Origin: Gammaproteobacteria bacterium
GTDB taxonomy: Bacteria > Pseudomonadota > Gammaproteobacteria > Xanthomonadales > SZUA-36
Assembly: GCA_021772935.1 (NCBI GenBank)
Contig: JAJFLA010000002.1
Span: 1-62,282, forward strand
Reading direction: 5' to 3'
Length of the DNA: 62,282 nucleotides
Below are positions 44,201 to 52,826 of the stretch, one piece after another. The notes under the pieces were generated by a model. It was not told where the DNA came from, did not search any database, and saw only the letters and a program-made list of their open reading frames with translations. Position 1 is the first letter of the stretch, and every line of letters starts with the position of its first letter. The position numbers and the translations under genes are program-made.

Positions 44201-47200
44201 ACTCGGCTAGTTCGAGTCGCACACGGGTAATTTCTGGTTTCAGATTCTTGGCGCCGGGCATTCCCCGATATGAGCTACTGCAAAGACGCGCAACCAGGAA
44301 GCGCAACAGGTACACAGCCTCATGGCGGCTACCACAGCTATTCAGACGTCTGAGCAGTCGGGCCAGATCACGTAGTCTTGCAACCTGGATGGTAGGCATA
44401 TCGTCGATGTGCAGATGATAAATCTCACGCTCAAGGTCGATAACATCACCCTGAAGTCCTGCCAGGTCGGTGATCAGGGCATCGGTAACAAGTGTGCCGT
44501 GAGGTAATTGCAATTGCCTCACGAGCTGTTCTGAATCTTTTTGCAGGGCGTAAATTGACAAGTTGCCATGTGCGTCGTATGGCACGATCAGGGTGTCTTT
44601 TGCTTTGAAGATACGATGGTTGGCAATTTCGAACATCCTGTAACGGTGTCCCAGAAACGTCATCGTTTCCAGGTAACAACGAAGCGTGATTTTGCTATTG
44701 TTGCCCTCGCCGTCATTGTTGGTGTCGCGCAGATAGGCATCGACCAGCGTGCGATTCAGCTTGGTTATATGCGCCTGTTCCTGAGCGCTAAAAGACATGT
44801 CTTCATCGACAACTGCAACCGCGCTGGGGATAAAAGGTGCTGTTACTGTGGTCTGTTCATCAACCGGGTGATAAATTCCCGTTACTTTGCGTAAGGCGTC
44901 ATAAAGTGGCAATCCCTGGGACTCAAGTTTGGTGTTCACCTCCCGCAGGGCAGTCAAGTAGTCATCAAAGAGACTGCCTTGAATGGCGATACCATGTTTG
45001 CCGGCGAGACGCTCAATGATGACGAGCATTTCCTCTCGCAGAAACTCGTATAGTTCTTGTCCACGCACATGCGCGATACCGCGTGCGAGTGCAAGTGAAG
45101 TTGATAAAATTGCATTCATGCCAAGATTTTGCTTACGCTGCATAACCTGAATTTCAGTCTGCTGGCTTGCGTCGTCAGTGAGCTTTCCACGACGTCTGGC
45201 GGTGGAGAGTTCCAGTTTTAGCAAGGCGCGGTCAATATCAAACAAACTCCAGTTTGCAATGTTTTCCTCTTCAAATAGTGGTGCGGCAAATTCATGTACG
45301 TGATCGACTGCATTCAAGCAACCCTTGCCTTCGTAGCGTTGGCTGCGCTTAAACAGCGCCAACAGGGCTTTGTCCTGGGTCGACTCGATTTGAGTACGAC
45401 TAACTTTGGCACCAAATGCAAAAACACCAGGCTCAATTTCCTTGACCAGTTGCGCGTGCCGTTCGACTGCTTCCACATATTCAGCACGTTCGAATACACT
45501 ATCAACCAGGTGTACGGCCTCACCGGTTCCGGACGAAGTTCCAAGGGGTGTTGCACCATGAAATGATAAACGTACGCGGCTTTCAGGGTTACCGCCCGGC
45601 AAGGCCAGGCGGACGTCAACACCCACCGTGGGAATACCAGCGTTGGTGGGTTCTTCGCGCGCCCGAAGACGTTCAACGATAGCAAATTCCGGTCTTTCGG
45701 GCTCTCTTACATCGGCCTCCAGTACCCGTTCCATCTGTGTTGTGACGGCCTGGTACTTGACCAGTCGCTCGGTATTCGCACCGCCACCGGCTTTGAGCCC
45801 CAGTGCATTGGTTGCCAGCGCAATGTGTGCCTCCATATCGTCGTTTGGGCTCTTGGAGCGGTGCGAAACGATCAGGTTCAAGTCCTTACCGAGGGTTACA
45901 AGTACGGCCAGCAAAGTCTCGTATAGCGAACCAATTTGATTGGCTTTTACCAACACGGAATTTATTAACTTTTTCTCTGTGGCCATTTCGATGGTGCGGT
46001 CATTGGTGGTCACCAGGTCGTCACCGATCACCAGTACACGATCTCCCAATTTATCGAGCAGCTTGTGCCAGCCCTCAAGATCGTCTTCGGAGAAGCCGTC
46101 TTCAATAGAAAGGATTGGAATATTGAGGTCAACAATCGCAGTCTCATAAATCGCCAGTACTGCGTCACGGTCCATCACTTTCTTCGCGTGATCGCGCCAG
46201 AAAAGATACATGCCAACGCTGTCAGGCATGTCAAATTCTTTGCGGTAAGCAATTTCCAGTTCGGATAGCGCAGGGTCGAGTGCTATGGCGACATCCACAC
46301 CGGGGCGATAACCGCACTCCTTTATCGTCTGCTTCATCATGACCCACAGACGTAGTTCGGGTAGTTCGTATTCTCCACGGTCAACATAAGGTGCCAGTCC
46401 ACCCTCAAGGCCGATGCCCATAACACGACAGCCTTCAGCTTTCTCAAGGATCTCTTTCAGACGATTTTGCAGACGCACGGTCATTTCCTGTGCTTCCTGC
46501 GAATCTACAGCACCCAGGATCAGGAACATGGCTTCCTGCATGCTGATATTGGATTCTGGGTATTCCTTTTCTGTATGTCGTCCACCCATTCCACAGTTAC
46601 GGAATTGCCAGGGTGCTCTGATGATACCAATGTGCGGGTGGCTGGCTATCTGCATGCTGCGTTCGACAATACGGCACTTGGCTGCTGCTGCCATACCGGC
46701 CCAACTCTCGCTGTCCGGCAGCGCTGCGGCAGCTTCATTGGCACGTTTTTCGCGGTTGCGGAATTCACGATACTTGCCTGGGTCGGCCAACAGGAAATCG
46801 AGACCGGTGACCATACCCAGGCCAAGCAGCACTCGTCCAAGGTTAAGTACAAAAGTCACGTCCTGTAAAAGCCCGATAGCCAACAGGATCAAACCGACCG
46901 GCAGTGCCAACCGGGCGACCTTGAGGCTAGCGCGCGGACCGGCTGCCGCAACTGCCAGATTGTAGGGCGCATCAGGGTAATAATTGAGCCCTTCGCGCTT
47001 GATCCCGGTCGCGTGTCCGTAAGGTGTGCGTATAAACAGGTGAAGCAGATAAGGCAAGCGTGCTGCAAAAGAGCCAACAAGCCGGGCTTCAATGGAATCC
47101 TGGATCGAATCGCTGAGTGCGCGTAGACGCGCTGCCTCCAGAAAGTGGCCCATTTCGTGAAATGCAATGGCACAGTGGAAGACGGTATAGGTGAAAATTG

Positions 47201-47522
47201 CCGAGATGATGGTCTCGGGGCTCATGAAAATAAAGCGCAGCACCGCTTCCCTTGTCGCTGCTTCGTCGGGGATTGCCAATACCGAGGAAATAAATGCCAC
47301 ATGAAAGGAAACGAGGATGTGGTTGGCAATTACCCACCCCTCTTGTAAATAGGACTTTTCTTTAACTATATCCATACACGCAGGACTGATAGGAGCACCA
47401 GCGGAAGATTTTTTTGCTTGCCTGACCAGTGATACGGCGGATTTCATGGCGCCCGTGCTCTTCAGTTGGGCGAAACTATATCCGTGGGGTCTAAACCCAA
47501 CAATGATCTGGGTCAACTGCAA
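41229..47522 (-). CDS. M50-like protease / permuted enolase / PPDK-like fusion protein
   Basis: 2097 aa. Residues 60-250: membrane domain with about four helices, HEMGH (122-126), AAAGPRASL (192-200) and LDF (241-243), the pattern of M50 site-2-type metalloproteases. Residues 298-602: enolase barrel with H316, E330, E373, D416, E474, D501, K526, H554-R555-S556 and K577 matching the active site. Residues 615-830: the enolase N-terminal domain (PTVGVDV 631-637, GTSSGTGEAV 661-670, LGMNAILSTSLALARG 800-815) placed after the barrel, a circular permutation. Residues ~830-1560: helical, unassigned. Residues 1570-1915: PPDK ATP-grasp (GGKGSGL 1574-1580, VRGGSVFSMPGM 1649-1660). Residues 1925-2065: phosphohistidine domain (GGSTSHAA, H2001). 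The PEP/pyruvate barrel is missing. The start is TTG at 47522 or ATG at 47447. Possible roles: PEP-linked phosphorelay or regulated proteolysis; none is proven. Confidence 0.85.
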   Translation of the reverse strand: MQLTQIIVGFRPHGYSFAQLKSTGAMKSAVSLVRQAKKSSAGAPISPACMDIVKEKSYLQEGWVIANHILVSFHVAFISSVLAIPDEAATREAVLRFIFMSPETIISAIFTYTVFHCAIAFHEMGHFLEAARLRALSDSIQDSIEARLVGSFAARLPYLLHLFIRTPYGHATGIKREGLNYYPDAPYNLAVAAAGPRASLKVARLALPVGLILLAIGLLQDVTFVLNLGRVLLGLGMVTGLDFLLADPGKYREFRNREKRANEAAAALPDSESWAGMAAAAKCRIVERSMQIASHPHIGIIRAPWQFRNCGMGGRHTEKEYPESNISMQEAMFLILGAVDSQEAQEMTVRLQNRLKEILEKAEGCRVMGIGLEGGLAPYVDRGEYELPELRLWVMMKQTIKECGYRPGVDVAIALDPALSELEIAYRKEFDMPDSVGMYLFWRDHAKKVMDRDAVLAIYETAIVDLNIPILSIEDGFSEDDLEGWHKLLDKLGDRVLVIGDDLVTTNDRTIEMATEKKLINSVLVKANQIGSLYETLLAVLVTLGKDLNLIVSHRSKSPNDDMEAHIALATNALGLKAGGGANTERLVKYQAVTTQMERVLEADVREPERPEFAIVERLRAREEPTNAGIPTVGVDVRLALPGGNPESRVRLSFHGATPLGTSSGTGEAVHLVDSVFERAEYVEAVERHAQLVKEIEPGVFAFGAKVSRTQIESTQDKALLALFKRSQRYEGKGCLNAVDHVHEFAAPLFEEENIANWSLFDIDRALLKLELSTARRRGKLTDDASQQTEIQVMQRKQNLGMNAILSTSLALARGIAHVRGQELYEFLREEMLVIIERLAGKHGIAIQGSLFDDYLTALREVNTKLESQGLPLYDALRKVTGIYHPVDEQTTVTAPFIPSAVAVVDEDMSFSAQEQAHITKLNRTLVDAYLRDTNNDGEGNNSKITLRCYLETMTFLGHRYRMFEIANHRIFKAKDTLIVPYDAHGNLSIYALQKDSEQLVRQLQLPHGTLVTDALITDLAGLQGDVIDLEREIYHLHIDDMPTIQVARLRDLARLLRRLNSCGSRHEAVYLLRFLVARLCSSSYRGMPGAKNLKPEITRVRLELAEFMNGPFAERLRLPTSILVRSISGLVSQPKLIDEVWQDTIDLAEVFVRGSTITNEIRRSTHHAMGKHTLKLARAYQQWLDTGTADFPDPDREIPGPTDEAARSNTEISDLVKRIVSNLEQLLGSSQIARRLSEWRDTYKNELVACESGNSLEEELESLVIKGIQASNPWVYQHRLRSLASKLRDGSWSVEASEAFKTSLETLQKNLPGNADYPARKVEAEIRKAVTEFCTCIRRDHQVPLFSALDELLELYQGKEQFGAFERSCSLRRELTTLAGNGIFSTQRYLLHQLDCILEELGFFALRHVASDYQEHGLVLEECLNIVHLCAGNLDRDGLFSRELWDLSAMLVNAARRPSELLDVLEQIQRNYHRLVHRVSNAYEVMAEHLGYGPNEMRAVLANFQRTMHDLNSLVHFSDLARGFLSESGRVIEQTTLGGAGEDPWDFVHLSHRKDINYRVENRQAASLQARYGGKGSGLIYIAYLGIPTRDGFIIPTVLPRLELHNKEQQRFEREVLKHVRLMEKDIACKEGSPARLGDPEAPLLLAVRGGSVFSMPGMLTTMVFVGMTETIAEALARDDEWYAWDAYRRFLVSYASAVWNLDLEALDLIENIKRRLGVSLKTDLPGAAMREVVEASKEAIREAGYADQLKLILNDAELQLQTAIAAVHASWDSDRARQYREIKHLSQGWNTAVTVQQMASGNRTNRQKLQVGIDETSISLTGVIPNTRMQATGFREFTGDVKFSACGDDLVGGTTAAKSFEPVQRLHSLAPMLERKLNHVSARLRRFLGSDAEIEFTVDRGVLSVLQARSAQMDLYANPRTFKDPGLPSGQGIGISGGAFRGLVAFNLKDVKRLTEILDGKAGEADGVLLLLENPTPDEIPLILKVDGLLASRGGSTSHAAVCIHGIEDKPYSAVLGVPELRVSADKAIFTKANGKPGHTVHAGDVVSIHGQTGEVFVGSRQVLSIELDETTTTDQTKSASDSTPGSDSNAHEVV

Positions 47523-47864
47523 CCGCAGAAGCTGGATATTCAGATACCAATTCCGGGCTTTGATTCAGGTATAGCTCAAAGCTTGCCGTCGTGAAACACC
47601 TGTTGCTGTCATTGCTCAGAACGCTTTGGTGATATGCCAACCCAGAAACAAATTCGTACCTGAATTGAGGCTCCAGGAGCCTGTCGGATTTAAGATGTCG
47701 AGAATGAATACAAGCAAGCCCATGTTTAAACTTTGCCAAGCAGTTCCAATCTTTCAATCAGGGAAAAGACCAGACTGAACATGCAAAAAGACGTGGTCTT
47801 AGGTGCTCCCTCACACTAATATTAGAAACCAAATTCATAGAACCAAAAATAGAGAGCAAATAAA
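47523..47864. other. Intergenic region between divergent fusion-protein and OsmC genes
   Basis: 342 bp without a convincing gene. It must contain the promoters of the giant minus-strand gene and of the OsmC gene. A short inverted repeat AGGCTCCAGGAGCCT lies near 47669. No REP-like element, operator palindrome or RNA gene was recognised. Confidence 0.5.
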
Positions 47865-48458
47865 ATGACAGAACTGAAGTCCTTCCACGTTGGCGAACGC
47901 GCTGATACAACACCTGCCCCAAGCCAATACGAAGCAGGGCCATTCAAGAAATCACGGCCACCAGAACCGCTTCACTTTGAAGTCAATCTTATTGCCGAGG
48001 CGCATGGGCGGCAAAAGAAAAGTGGCGTGGTTCAGGTGAATATTCCCGGATTTAGCCCGGTAAAACTATTTTGTGACGAGCAACCACCCGTTGGCGATGA
48101 TACAGCACCACCGCCACTTGCCTTCTTTGCGGCTGGCATCGGATTTTGTTTAATGACTCATCTCACCGATATTCTCACAGCACGTAAAATTCAGGTTGAT
48201 TCGTTGCGTCTTGAACAGCGGATTCGTTTTATGACAAATCTTGGAACGATGCGGACGCTTGGTCACACAACTGAAGGTCAGTGTGAAAAAGTAGAAACCC
48301 ATGTGATTATCGAAAGCCCTGAGTCAGAAGAAAAGATCCGCGCGCTACTCGATGAAGCAGAGGGGGCTTGTATGGCACATCACGCCCTGCGGAACCCCAT
48401 CCCCTGGTCCACACGTCTGGTATATAACGAAAAGGAAATCGAAAGCCGAGAAGGCTAA
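47865..48458 (+). CDS. OsmC-family protein
   Basis: 197 aa. The OsmC/Ohr fold is indicated by the central GDDTAPPPLAFFAAGIGFCLMTH segment (first Cys at the start of the long helix) and a C-terminal EGACMAHHALRNPIPW with the second Cys. Family members reduce organic peroxides with the two thiols or handle other electrophiles. The first ~35 residues are extra and polar. The 3' end overlaps the convergent aldolase gene by 4 bp. Confidence 0.72.
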   Translation: MTELKSFHVGERADTTPAPSQYEAGPFKKSRPPEPLHFEVNLIAEAHGRQKKSGVVQVNIPGFSPVKLFCDEQPPVGDDTAPPPLAFFAAGIGFCLMTHLTDILTARKIQVDSLRLEQRIRFMTNLGTMRTLGHTTEGQCEKVETHVIIESPESEEKIRALLDEAEGACMAHHALRNPIPWSTRLVYNEKEIESREG

Positions 48459-49066
48459 AGCAACTCCCTGGCGATGCGCAATACTCGCGTAACCGCCTCC
48501 TCCAGCGTTGTACCGAAACTGATTAGTCCCTCATCATGACCAGCGAGCACGGCGATTCCGGCGTCTTTGAAGCCTGCCATCCGGTAGAGTCGATCGAGTT
48601 CGCGGGCCATGTCAGGCGTGCCGTAGGCAACGTTCGGGTCGGTGGTCGGCAGCTTGTCGAGGTTGCGCTGCCAGAGTTCGGCGCTGTGGACGTGTACGAC
48701 CGCGCCGATCGCGTCACCCAGTGCGTAGATTGCAGCATGTGTCATAGCTTCCGACGAGGCCTGGACAGGCCCGCTGCACCTGACAATATTGCTGCGGATG
48801 TCGCAATCGGTAACCAACGAATAATGTTGCTCATCGGTGACCTTCAAATGACCGGTTTGTGTGCCACTGATCAAGAACAGGTCGCGCGAGCCGCGCCGCA
48901 CACTTATGTTGCCGTAGCCGATGCCTAGATCCTCGTACTGGCCGATCAGCCCGGCTTCGAACAATGGCTTGCGCCAGGTATCGAGATCTCGTGCCGCCAT
49001 GATGTGTGTGGCGGGCCCCGGTGTCCAGTGGCTGAGGTACTTGATATAGCCTTCGTCGAATGTCAA
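48455..49066 (-). CDS. Class II aldolase/adducin family protein
   Basis: About 203 aa from a TTG at 49066, preferred because AGAAGG stands seven bases upstream and the conserved domain begins there; a longer frame to 49249 adds a hydrophobic stretch unlike the family. GYGNISVR, SGTQTGHL, VHVHS (zinc His pair) and the C-terminal GHDEGLISFGTTLEEA fit fuculose-phosphate-aldolase-like enzymes. A retro-aldol cleavage or decarboxylation with bound Zn is expected, substrate unknown. It is flanked upstream by a transposase remnant. Confidence 0.78.
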   Translation of the reverse strand: MTFDEGYIKYLSHWTPGPATHIMAARDLDTWRKPLFEAGLIGQYEDLGIGYGNISVRRGSRDLFLISGTQTGHLKVTDEQHYSLVTDCDIRSNIVRCSGPVQASSEAMTHAAIYALGDAIGAVVHVHSAELWQRNLDKLPTTDPNVAYGTPDMARELDRLYRMAGFKDAGIAVLAGHDEGLISFGTTLEEAVTRVLRIARELL

Positions 49067-49275
49067 TCCAGTACCTTCTCGGGAAGCGGTTCGGTAAAGC
49101 CAGAGTATAGATGAATAAAAGATAATTACCCACAAACCTGCGATTTCGAAAAATGAGATACACCATGGGGAGAGATCGATTGCTTTCAGCGATTCAGCGG
49201 CAAGATTGAACATCCTTTTAATGCTGCCCATACTTCGAGCCTGTCGCATTGAAACAGATTAAAATTGGCCGACGA

Positions 49276-49368
49276 CACTTGGCCGATACGTGCTCCATGA
49301 CTGGCCAAATCAGCCTGGAATTCCGGCCAATACTCTCGGATGATTTGATAGAGAAATGTCGTTTCAGG
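49276..49368 (-). pseudogene. Remnant of an IS91-like transposase N-terminus
   Basis: One minus-strand frame reads PETTFLYQIIREYWPEFQ and continues ADLASHGARIGQV, closely resembling the start of IS91-family transposases (LYQ-x-x-x-E-x-W-x-x-F-x-x-x-L-A-S-x-G). The frame is closed by stops on both sides and the zinc-finger part is absent. It fills the gap between the aspartate kinase and the aldolase. Recognition is from memory of the family pattern, so moderate confidence only. Confidence 0.4.
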
Positions 49369-49400
49369 CCCAGTGACATGCCTGGTTTGAGCTTACTGAC

Positions 49401-50846
49401 TCAGTTCCCCAGATCGCACCATGCAGGACCAAAGACCTCTGATTCGTATTCTTCTTCAGCAATATTACCGAGCAATGACTCATGCAAGGTCTTCAGAAGT
49501 TGATGGGCATCCGCTGCATGCACTAACAGACTGATGCACAAATCATTGGCTGACTGGGACAACATCAATAAGGGATGACTGGCAAAAAATTCCGAGCCGG
49601 GGTCTATCCTGGCTAAGGCTACACGCGAACCGCGGCCGACCAGGTTTATTGCACTACATTGAGCGAAAACCGTCACCGCACATCGCTGCCGTAGTGTTGC
49701 TGCCAGATCGGACAGGGCAGTATCGTCCAGGTAATTACTGAGTTTATTGATCGCCAGCGTGGTCGTGGTCTCTGAGGTAGCCACCAGATCGACGGAAATA
49801 CCCGCCTCGCTGATTTGCGTGAATACCCAGGCCAGGAATCCGATTTGTTCACGCATATCCAGGTTCTGCAGCAGTAACACGGCCATTTGTGGTTGGCAAC
49901 ACACGCCGCGAATACCCTCCGTGACAGTGGCAGAAGTCTTGTCACAATGTTGTATTGTGGTTCCGGTGAATCCAATCCGACCCAGGTCACAAATCCGTAT
50001 GGGTATATCGGCGCTCGCGGCTGCACGAATACAGCGTGAATGTACGACTTTTGCACCACTGGCAGCCATTTCGAGTGCTTCGTCATAATCGAGTGTACGT
50101 AACAGGCGGGCAGTAGGGATCACCCTTGGGTCGGCACTGAACAAGCCTGGCACATCTGTCCATAATTCAACATGACTGGCGGCCAGGCGGCTCGCCAGTA
50201 GCACCGCTGAGGTATCTGAACCACCACGACCCAATAACGCTGTTCCGCCCTGCGGGTGCATAGCCACAAACCCCTGGGTGATCAACAGAGGGGCCTTTTT
50301 TGCCCATCGCTTTTGAATCACGGGGTCAGCGCCACTGGTGCAGCGCACCGAAAGCCAGGCACGTTTGACATGTAAGCGGTCTTCTGCAAGCGCGTGCAAA
50401 GCCTCTCGGGCATCCACCCAATCAATCGCCAGGTTTCGCGCCAGCACACGTTGCCCGATGTGGGTACTTAACCATTCCCCAACCGTTAACAGTGCGGCTA
50501 TACCTGCATAGCGACCGGCCTCGTTAGTGGCAGTGGAAATCTGCTTTAATGATGATGTGATATGTTCAACGGCTTCGTCGAGCAGGTCGTCCGCCTTAAT
50601 ACCCAGTTCTGTTGCCAATTGTTGGTGTAGAGACAGAATATCTGTGAGTTTTCTGTCATCGTAGGTGCTCGCCTGTCCGGCCAGGTCTTGCAATGCATTG
50701 GTGACACCCGCCACGGCAGAACAAACCAGCAAAACACGATAGCCTTCGTCCAGACGTTGCCGGGCCAGCAATTCAATCGTTTCCCACTGTCGCTTGCCAG
50801 TGACACTGGTGCCGCCAAATTTAAGTACCAACCACTGGTCAGTCAC
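49401..50846 (-). CDS. Aspartate kinase, LysAC type lacking the decarboxylase half
   Basis: 481 aa, GTG start. The kinase domain has LVLKFGGTSV, LLGRGGSDTSA and LWTDVPGLFSADPR, LDYDEALEMAASGAKVVHSRC; two ACT regions follow (VDLVATSETTTTLAI and the C-terminal LMLSQSANDL). It makes aspartyl-phosphate for lysine, DAP, Thr and Met. The whole sequence, including the end VFGPAWCDL, matches the kinase part of bifunctional aspartate kinase/DAP decarboxylase of Xanthomonas type, where FGPTW marks the linker to the decarboxylase. Here the reading frame stops right after that linker, beside an IS91-like remnant, so the decarboxylase half may have been lost or split. Confidence 0.87.
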   Translation of the reverse strand: MTDQWLVLKFGGTSVTGKRQWETIELLARQRLDEGYRVLLVCSAVAGVTNALQDLAGQASTYDDRKLTDILSLHQQLATELGIKADDLLDEAVEHITSSLKQISTATNEAGRYAGIAALLTVGEWLSTHIGQRVLARNLAIDWVDAREALHALAEDRLHVKRAWLSVRCTSGADPVIQKRWAKKAPLLITQGFVAMHPQGGTALLGRGGSDTSAVLLASRLAASHVELWTDVPGLFSADPRVIPTARLLRTLDYDEALEMAASGAKVVHSRCIRAAASADIPIRICDLGRIGFTGTTIQHCDKTSATVTEGIRGVCCQPQMAVLLLQNLDMREQIGFLAWVFTQISEAGISVDLVATSETTTTLAINKLSNYLDDTALSDLAATLRQRCAVTVFAQCSAINLVGRGSRVALARIDPGSEFFASHPLLMLSQSANDLCISLLVHAADAHQLLKTLHESLLGNIAEEEYESEVFGPAWCDLGN

Positions 50847-50911
50847 TCATTTAACCCCACTCATTATTCATGCTGGCACGTTACCCGATGGTGTCTGGAC
50901 AGTACAGCACG

Positions 50912-51466
50912 CTATCCGCTTACCTTTTCTGCAATGTCATGAACCCGGATTACACCCGCTTGCACAACTTTGGCATTGATGCCACGTAAACTAAGCTGTT
51001 TGCCGATACCAGAATTGACAAACATCATTGCTTCCAGACCAAACCGGGCGACAAACTTTTTGCAGCCTGTGTGCGGAGGTGATGTTACTTCTATGATGGC
51101 TGAGCCAATTGAGAGTCGTGTTCCCGGCGGAAGGTTTTCGGTACTTAAATCCATATCAATATAGAGTTGGTCCCCTGCTAAAGACCAACGTTCTGGCTGT
51201 TGCGCCACCAGTGCTATGACACGTGAATTCATAATGTTTAACTGCATCTCCGGGTCTGCAGCACCATCTTCAGTTTTACGGTTCCCACGTTTTAGCCAAT
51301 TATCACCCAGCAAACCTTCAAGCAGATCGAGTCTGCCTTCTTCCAGCGTTTCTCTTTTTTCGGTTTCGGGTCTTCTTACAATCAGATTCAAAATACCTTT
51401 GTTTTTTGGCGATCTGCGGATATCGTGCAAACCGGACTCAAGTTCTTCTTTATTGAGATGTTTCAT
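50912..51466 (-). CDS. MOSC domain protein
   Basis: 184 aa. The MOSC beta-barrel carries the conserved cysteine in PHTGCKKFVARFG, preceded by GTRLSIGSAIIEVT and followed by LSLRGINAKVVQAGVI. MOSC domains bind the sulfur or molybdenum cofactor and occur in molybdenum-cofactor sulfurases and N-hydroxylated-base reductases. Stand-alone members are little studied. There is no molybdenum gene nearby. Confidence 0.85.
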   Translation of the reverse strand: MKHLNKEELESGLHDIRRSPKNKGILNLIVRRPETEKRETLEEGRLDLLEGLLGDNWLKRGNRKTEDGAADPEMQLNIMNSRVIALVAQQPERWSLAGDQLYIDMDLSTENLPPGTRLSIGSAIIEVTSPPHTGCKKFVARFGLEAMMFVNSGIGKQLSLRGINAKVVQAGVIRVHDIAEKVSG

Positions 51467-51569
51467 AAGATATGTTTTCCGAAATCATTTTTCATGACCT
51501 GTTTGAGCGTCTTTTCGACATGCAAGCTTAATCTTTTGTCTGTGTTATCTCTTCAGCAAGCTTAAGGCG

Positions 51570-52826
51570 TCAGACAGAACACCGCTCAATTTGAGCCCCG
51601 AGACTTTGTAATTTGACTTCGAGTTTTTCGTAACCCCGGTCAAGGTGGTATATCCGGCTGACAACCGTTTCGTCTGCAGTGGCCAGTCCGGCCAATATCA
51701 GGCTGGCACTGGCGCGCAGGTCTGTCGCCATAACTTGAGCTCCACTAAGACCAGCCTTCTCGCCACGGACCACGGCCACCTGAGATTTGGGGGTTATCTT
51801 CGCACCCATACGAACCAATTCCTGCACGTGCATAAAACGATTTTCAAAAATCCGTTCCGTAATCACAGACGTACCATCGGCCTGGGTCATCAAGGCCATA
51901 AACTGTGCCTGCAGGTCGGTGGGGAAACCTGGATACGGTGCAGTGTTGACATCAACTGCACGCCATCGATCGCAGGGTTTGACGCGCATCCAGTCCACTC
52001 CGGTATCAATTTCAAACCCACATGCGGTCATTTTATTGATCAGGGCATCGACATCTGAGGGCACACAATCGATAACCTTGACATCGCCGCCTGTGATTGC
52101 TCCGGCAAGGAGTAATGTGCCCGCTTCAATGCGGTCCGGTATGACCCGATGATCAGTGGGCTTAAGTTCATCGACACCTTCAATGGTGATTACACTGGTG
52201 CCTTCGCCTTCAATTTGGGCTCCCATGCTACGTAAACAGCGAGCCAGGTCGGAAATTTCAGGTTCTTTGGCGACATTTTCCAATATTGTGGTTCCCTTAC
52301 AAAGTGTCGCTGCCATCATGATGTTTTCCGTGCCACCAACAGTGGCAAAATCAAACACGATACGATCACCCACCAGTTTTTTGGCTTTGGCGATGACATA
52401 GCCATGTTCAATTTCAATTTGCGCACCAAGCTGACGTAGCGGTTCGATATGAAGGTTGATAGGGCGGGAGCCAATGGCACAACCACCGGGCAGGCTGACT
52501 TTGGCCTTGCCATACCGTGCCAGCAAGGGTCCAAGACAGAGGATGCTGGCGCGCATTTTGCGCACGATGTCATACGGTGCAACCAGGCTTTCAGGCTGGT
52601 TTACTGTGACTTTCATTTGCGTCCCAATTCTTTGAGTTTCGCAATTGAGGTGATTGAGCAGCAACTCTGTGGACTCGATATCTTTCAAAAGCGGGACATT
52701 ATCAAAGCGATGTTCGCCTTCCGCCAGCAACGAGGAAAACAGCAAAGGCAATGCCGCATTCTTTGCGCCGCTAACCGCAACGCTACCCTTCAACGGTTTA
52801 CCGCCTTTGATAATAATGATGTCCAT
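51570..52826 (-). CDS. murA: UDP-N-acetylglucosamine 1-carboxyvinyltransferase
   Basis: About 418 aa from the ATG at 52826, which has AAGGACAG in front and gives the normal MurA start (MDIIIIKGG). VSGAKNAALPLL (substrate Lys-Asn), LPGGCAIGSRP (active-site Cys that fosfomycin alkylates) and TAPYPGFPTDLQAQ are diagnostic. It transfers enolpyruvate from PEP to UDP-GlcNAc, the first committed step of peptidoglycan synthesis. A longer frame to 52925 is unlikely to be used. Confidence 0.95.
   Translation of the reverse strand: MDIIIIKGGKPLKGSVAVSGAKNAALPLLFSSLLAEGEHRFDNVPLLKDIESTELLLNHLNCETQRIGTQMKVTVNQPESLVAPYDIVRKMRASILCLGPLLARYGKAKVSLPGGCAIGSRPINLHIEPLRQLGAQIEIEHGYVIAKAKKLVGDRIVFDFATVGGTENIMMAATLCKGTTILENVAKEPEISDLARCLRSMGAQIEGEGTSVITIEGVDELKPTDHRVIPDRIEAGTLLLAGAITGGDVKVIDCVPSDVDALINKMTACGFEIDTGVDWMRVKPCDRWRAVDVNTAPYPGFPTDLQAQFMALMTQADGTSVITERIFENRFMHVQELVRMGAKITPKSQVAVVRGEKAGLSGAQVMATDLRASASLILAGLATADETVVSRIYHLDRGYEKLEVKLQSLGAQIERCSV

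Noticed and set aside
47491-47757. 88-aa minus-strand frame upstream of the fusion gene
   Set aside because: It overlaps the start of the giant gene in another frame, has no ribosome site and no recognisable similarity; it may be leader sequence.
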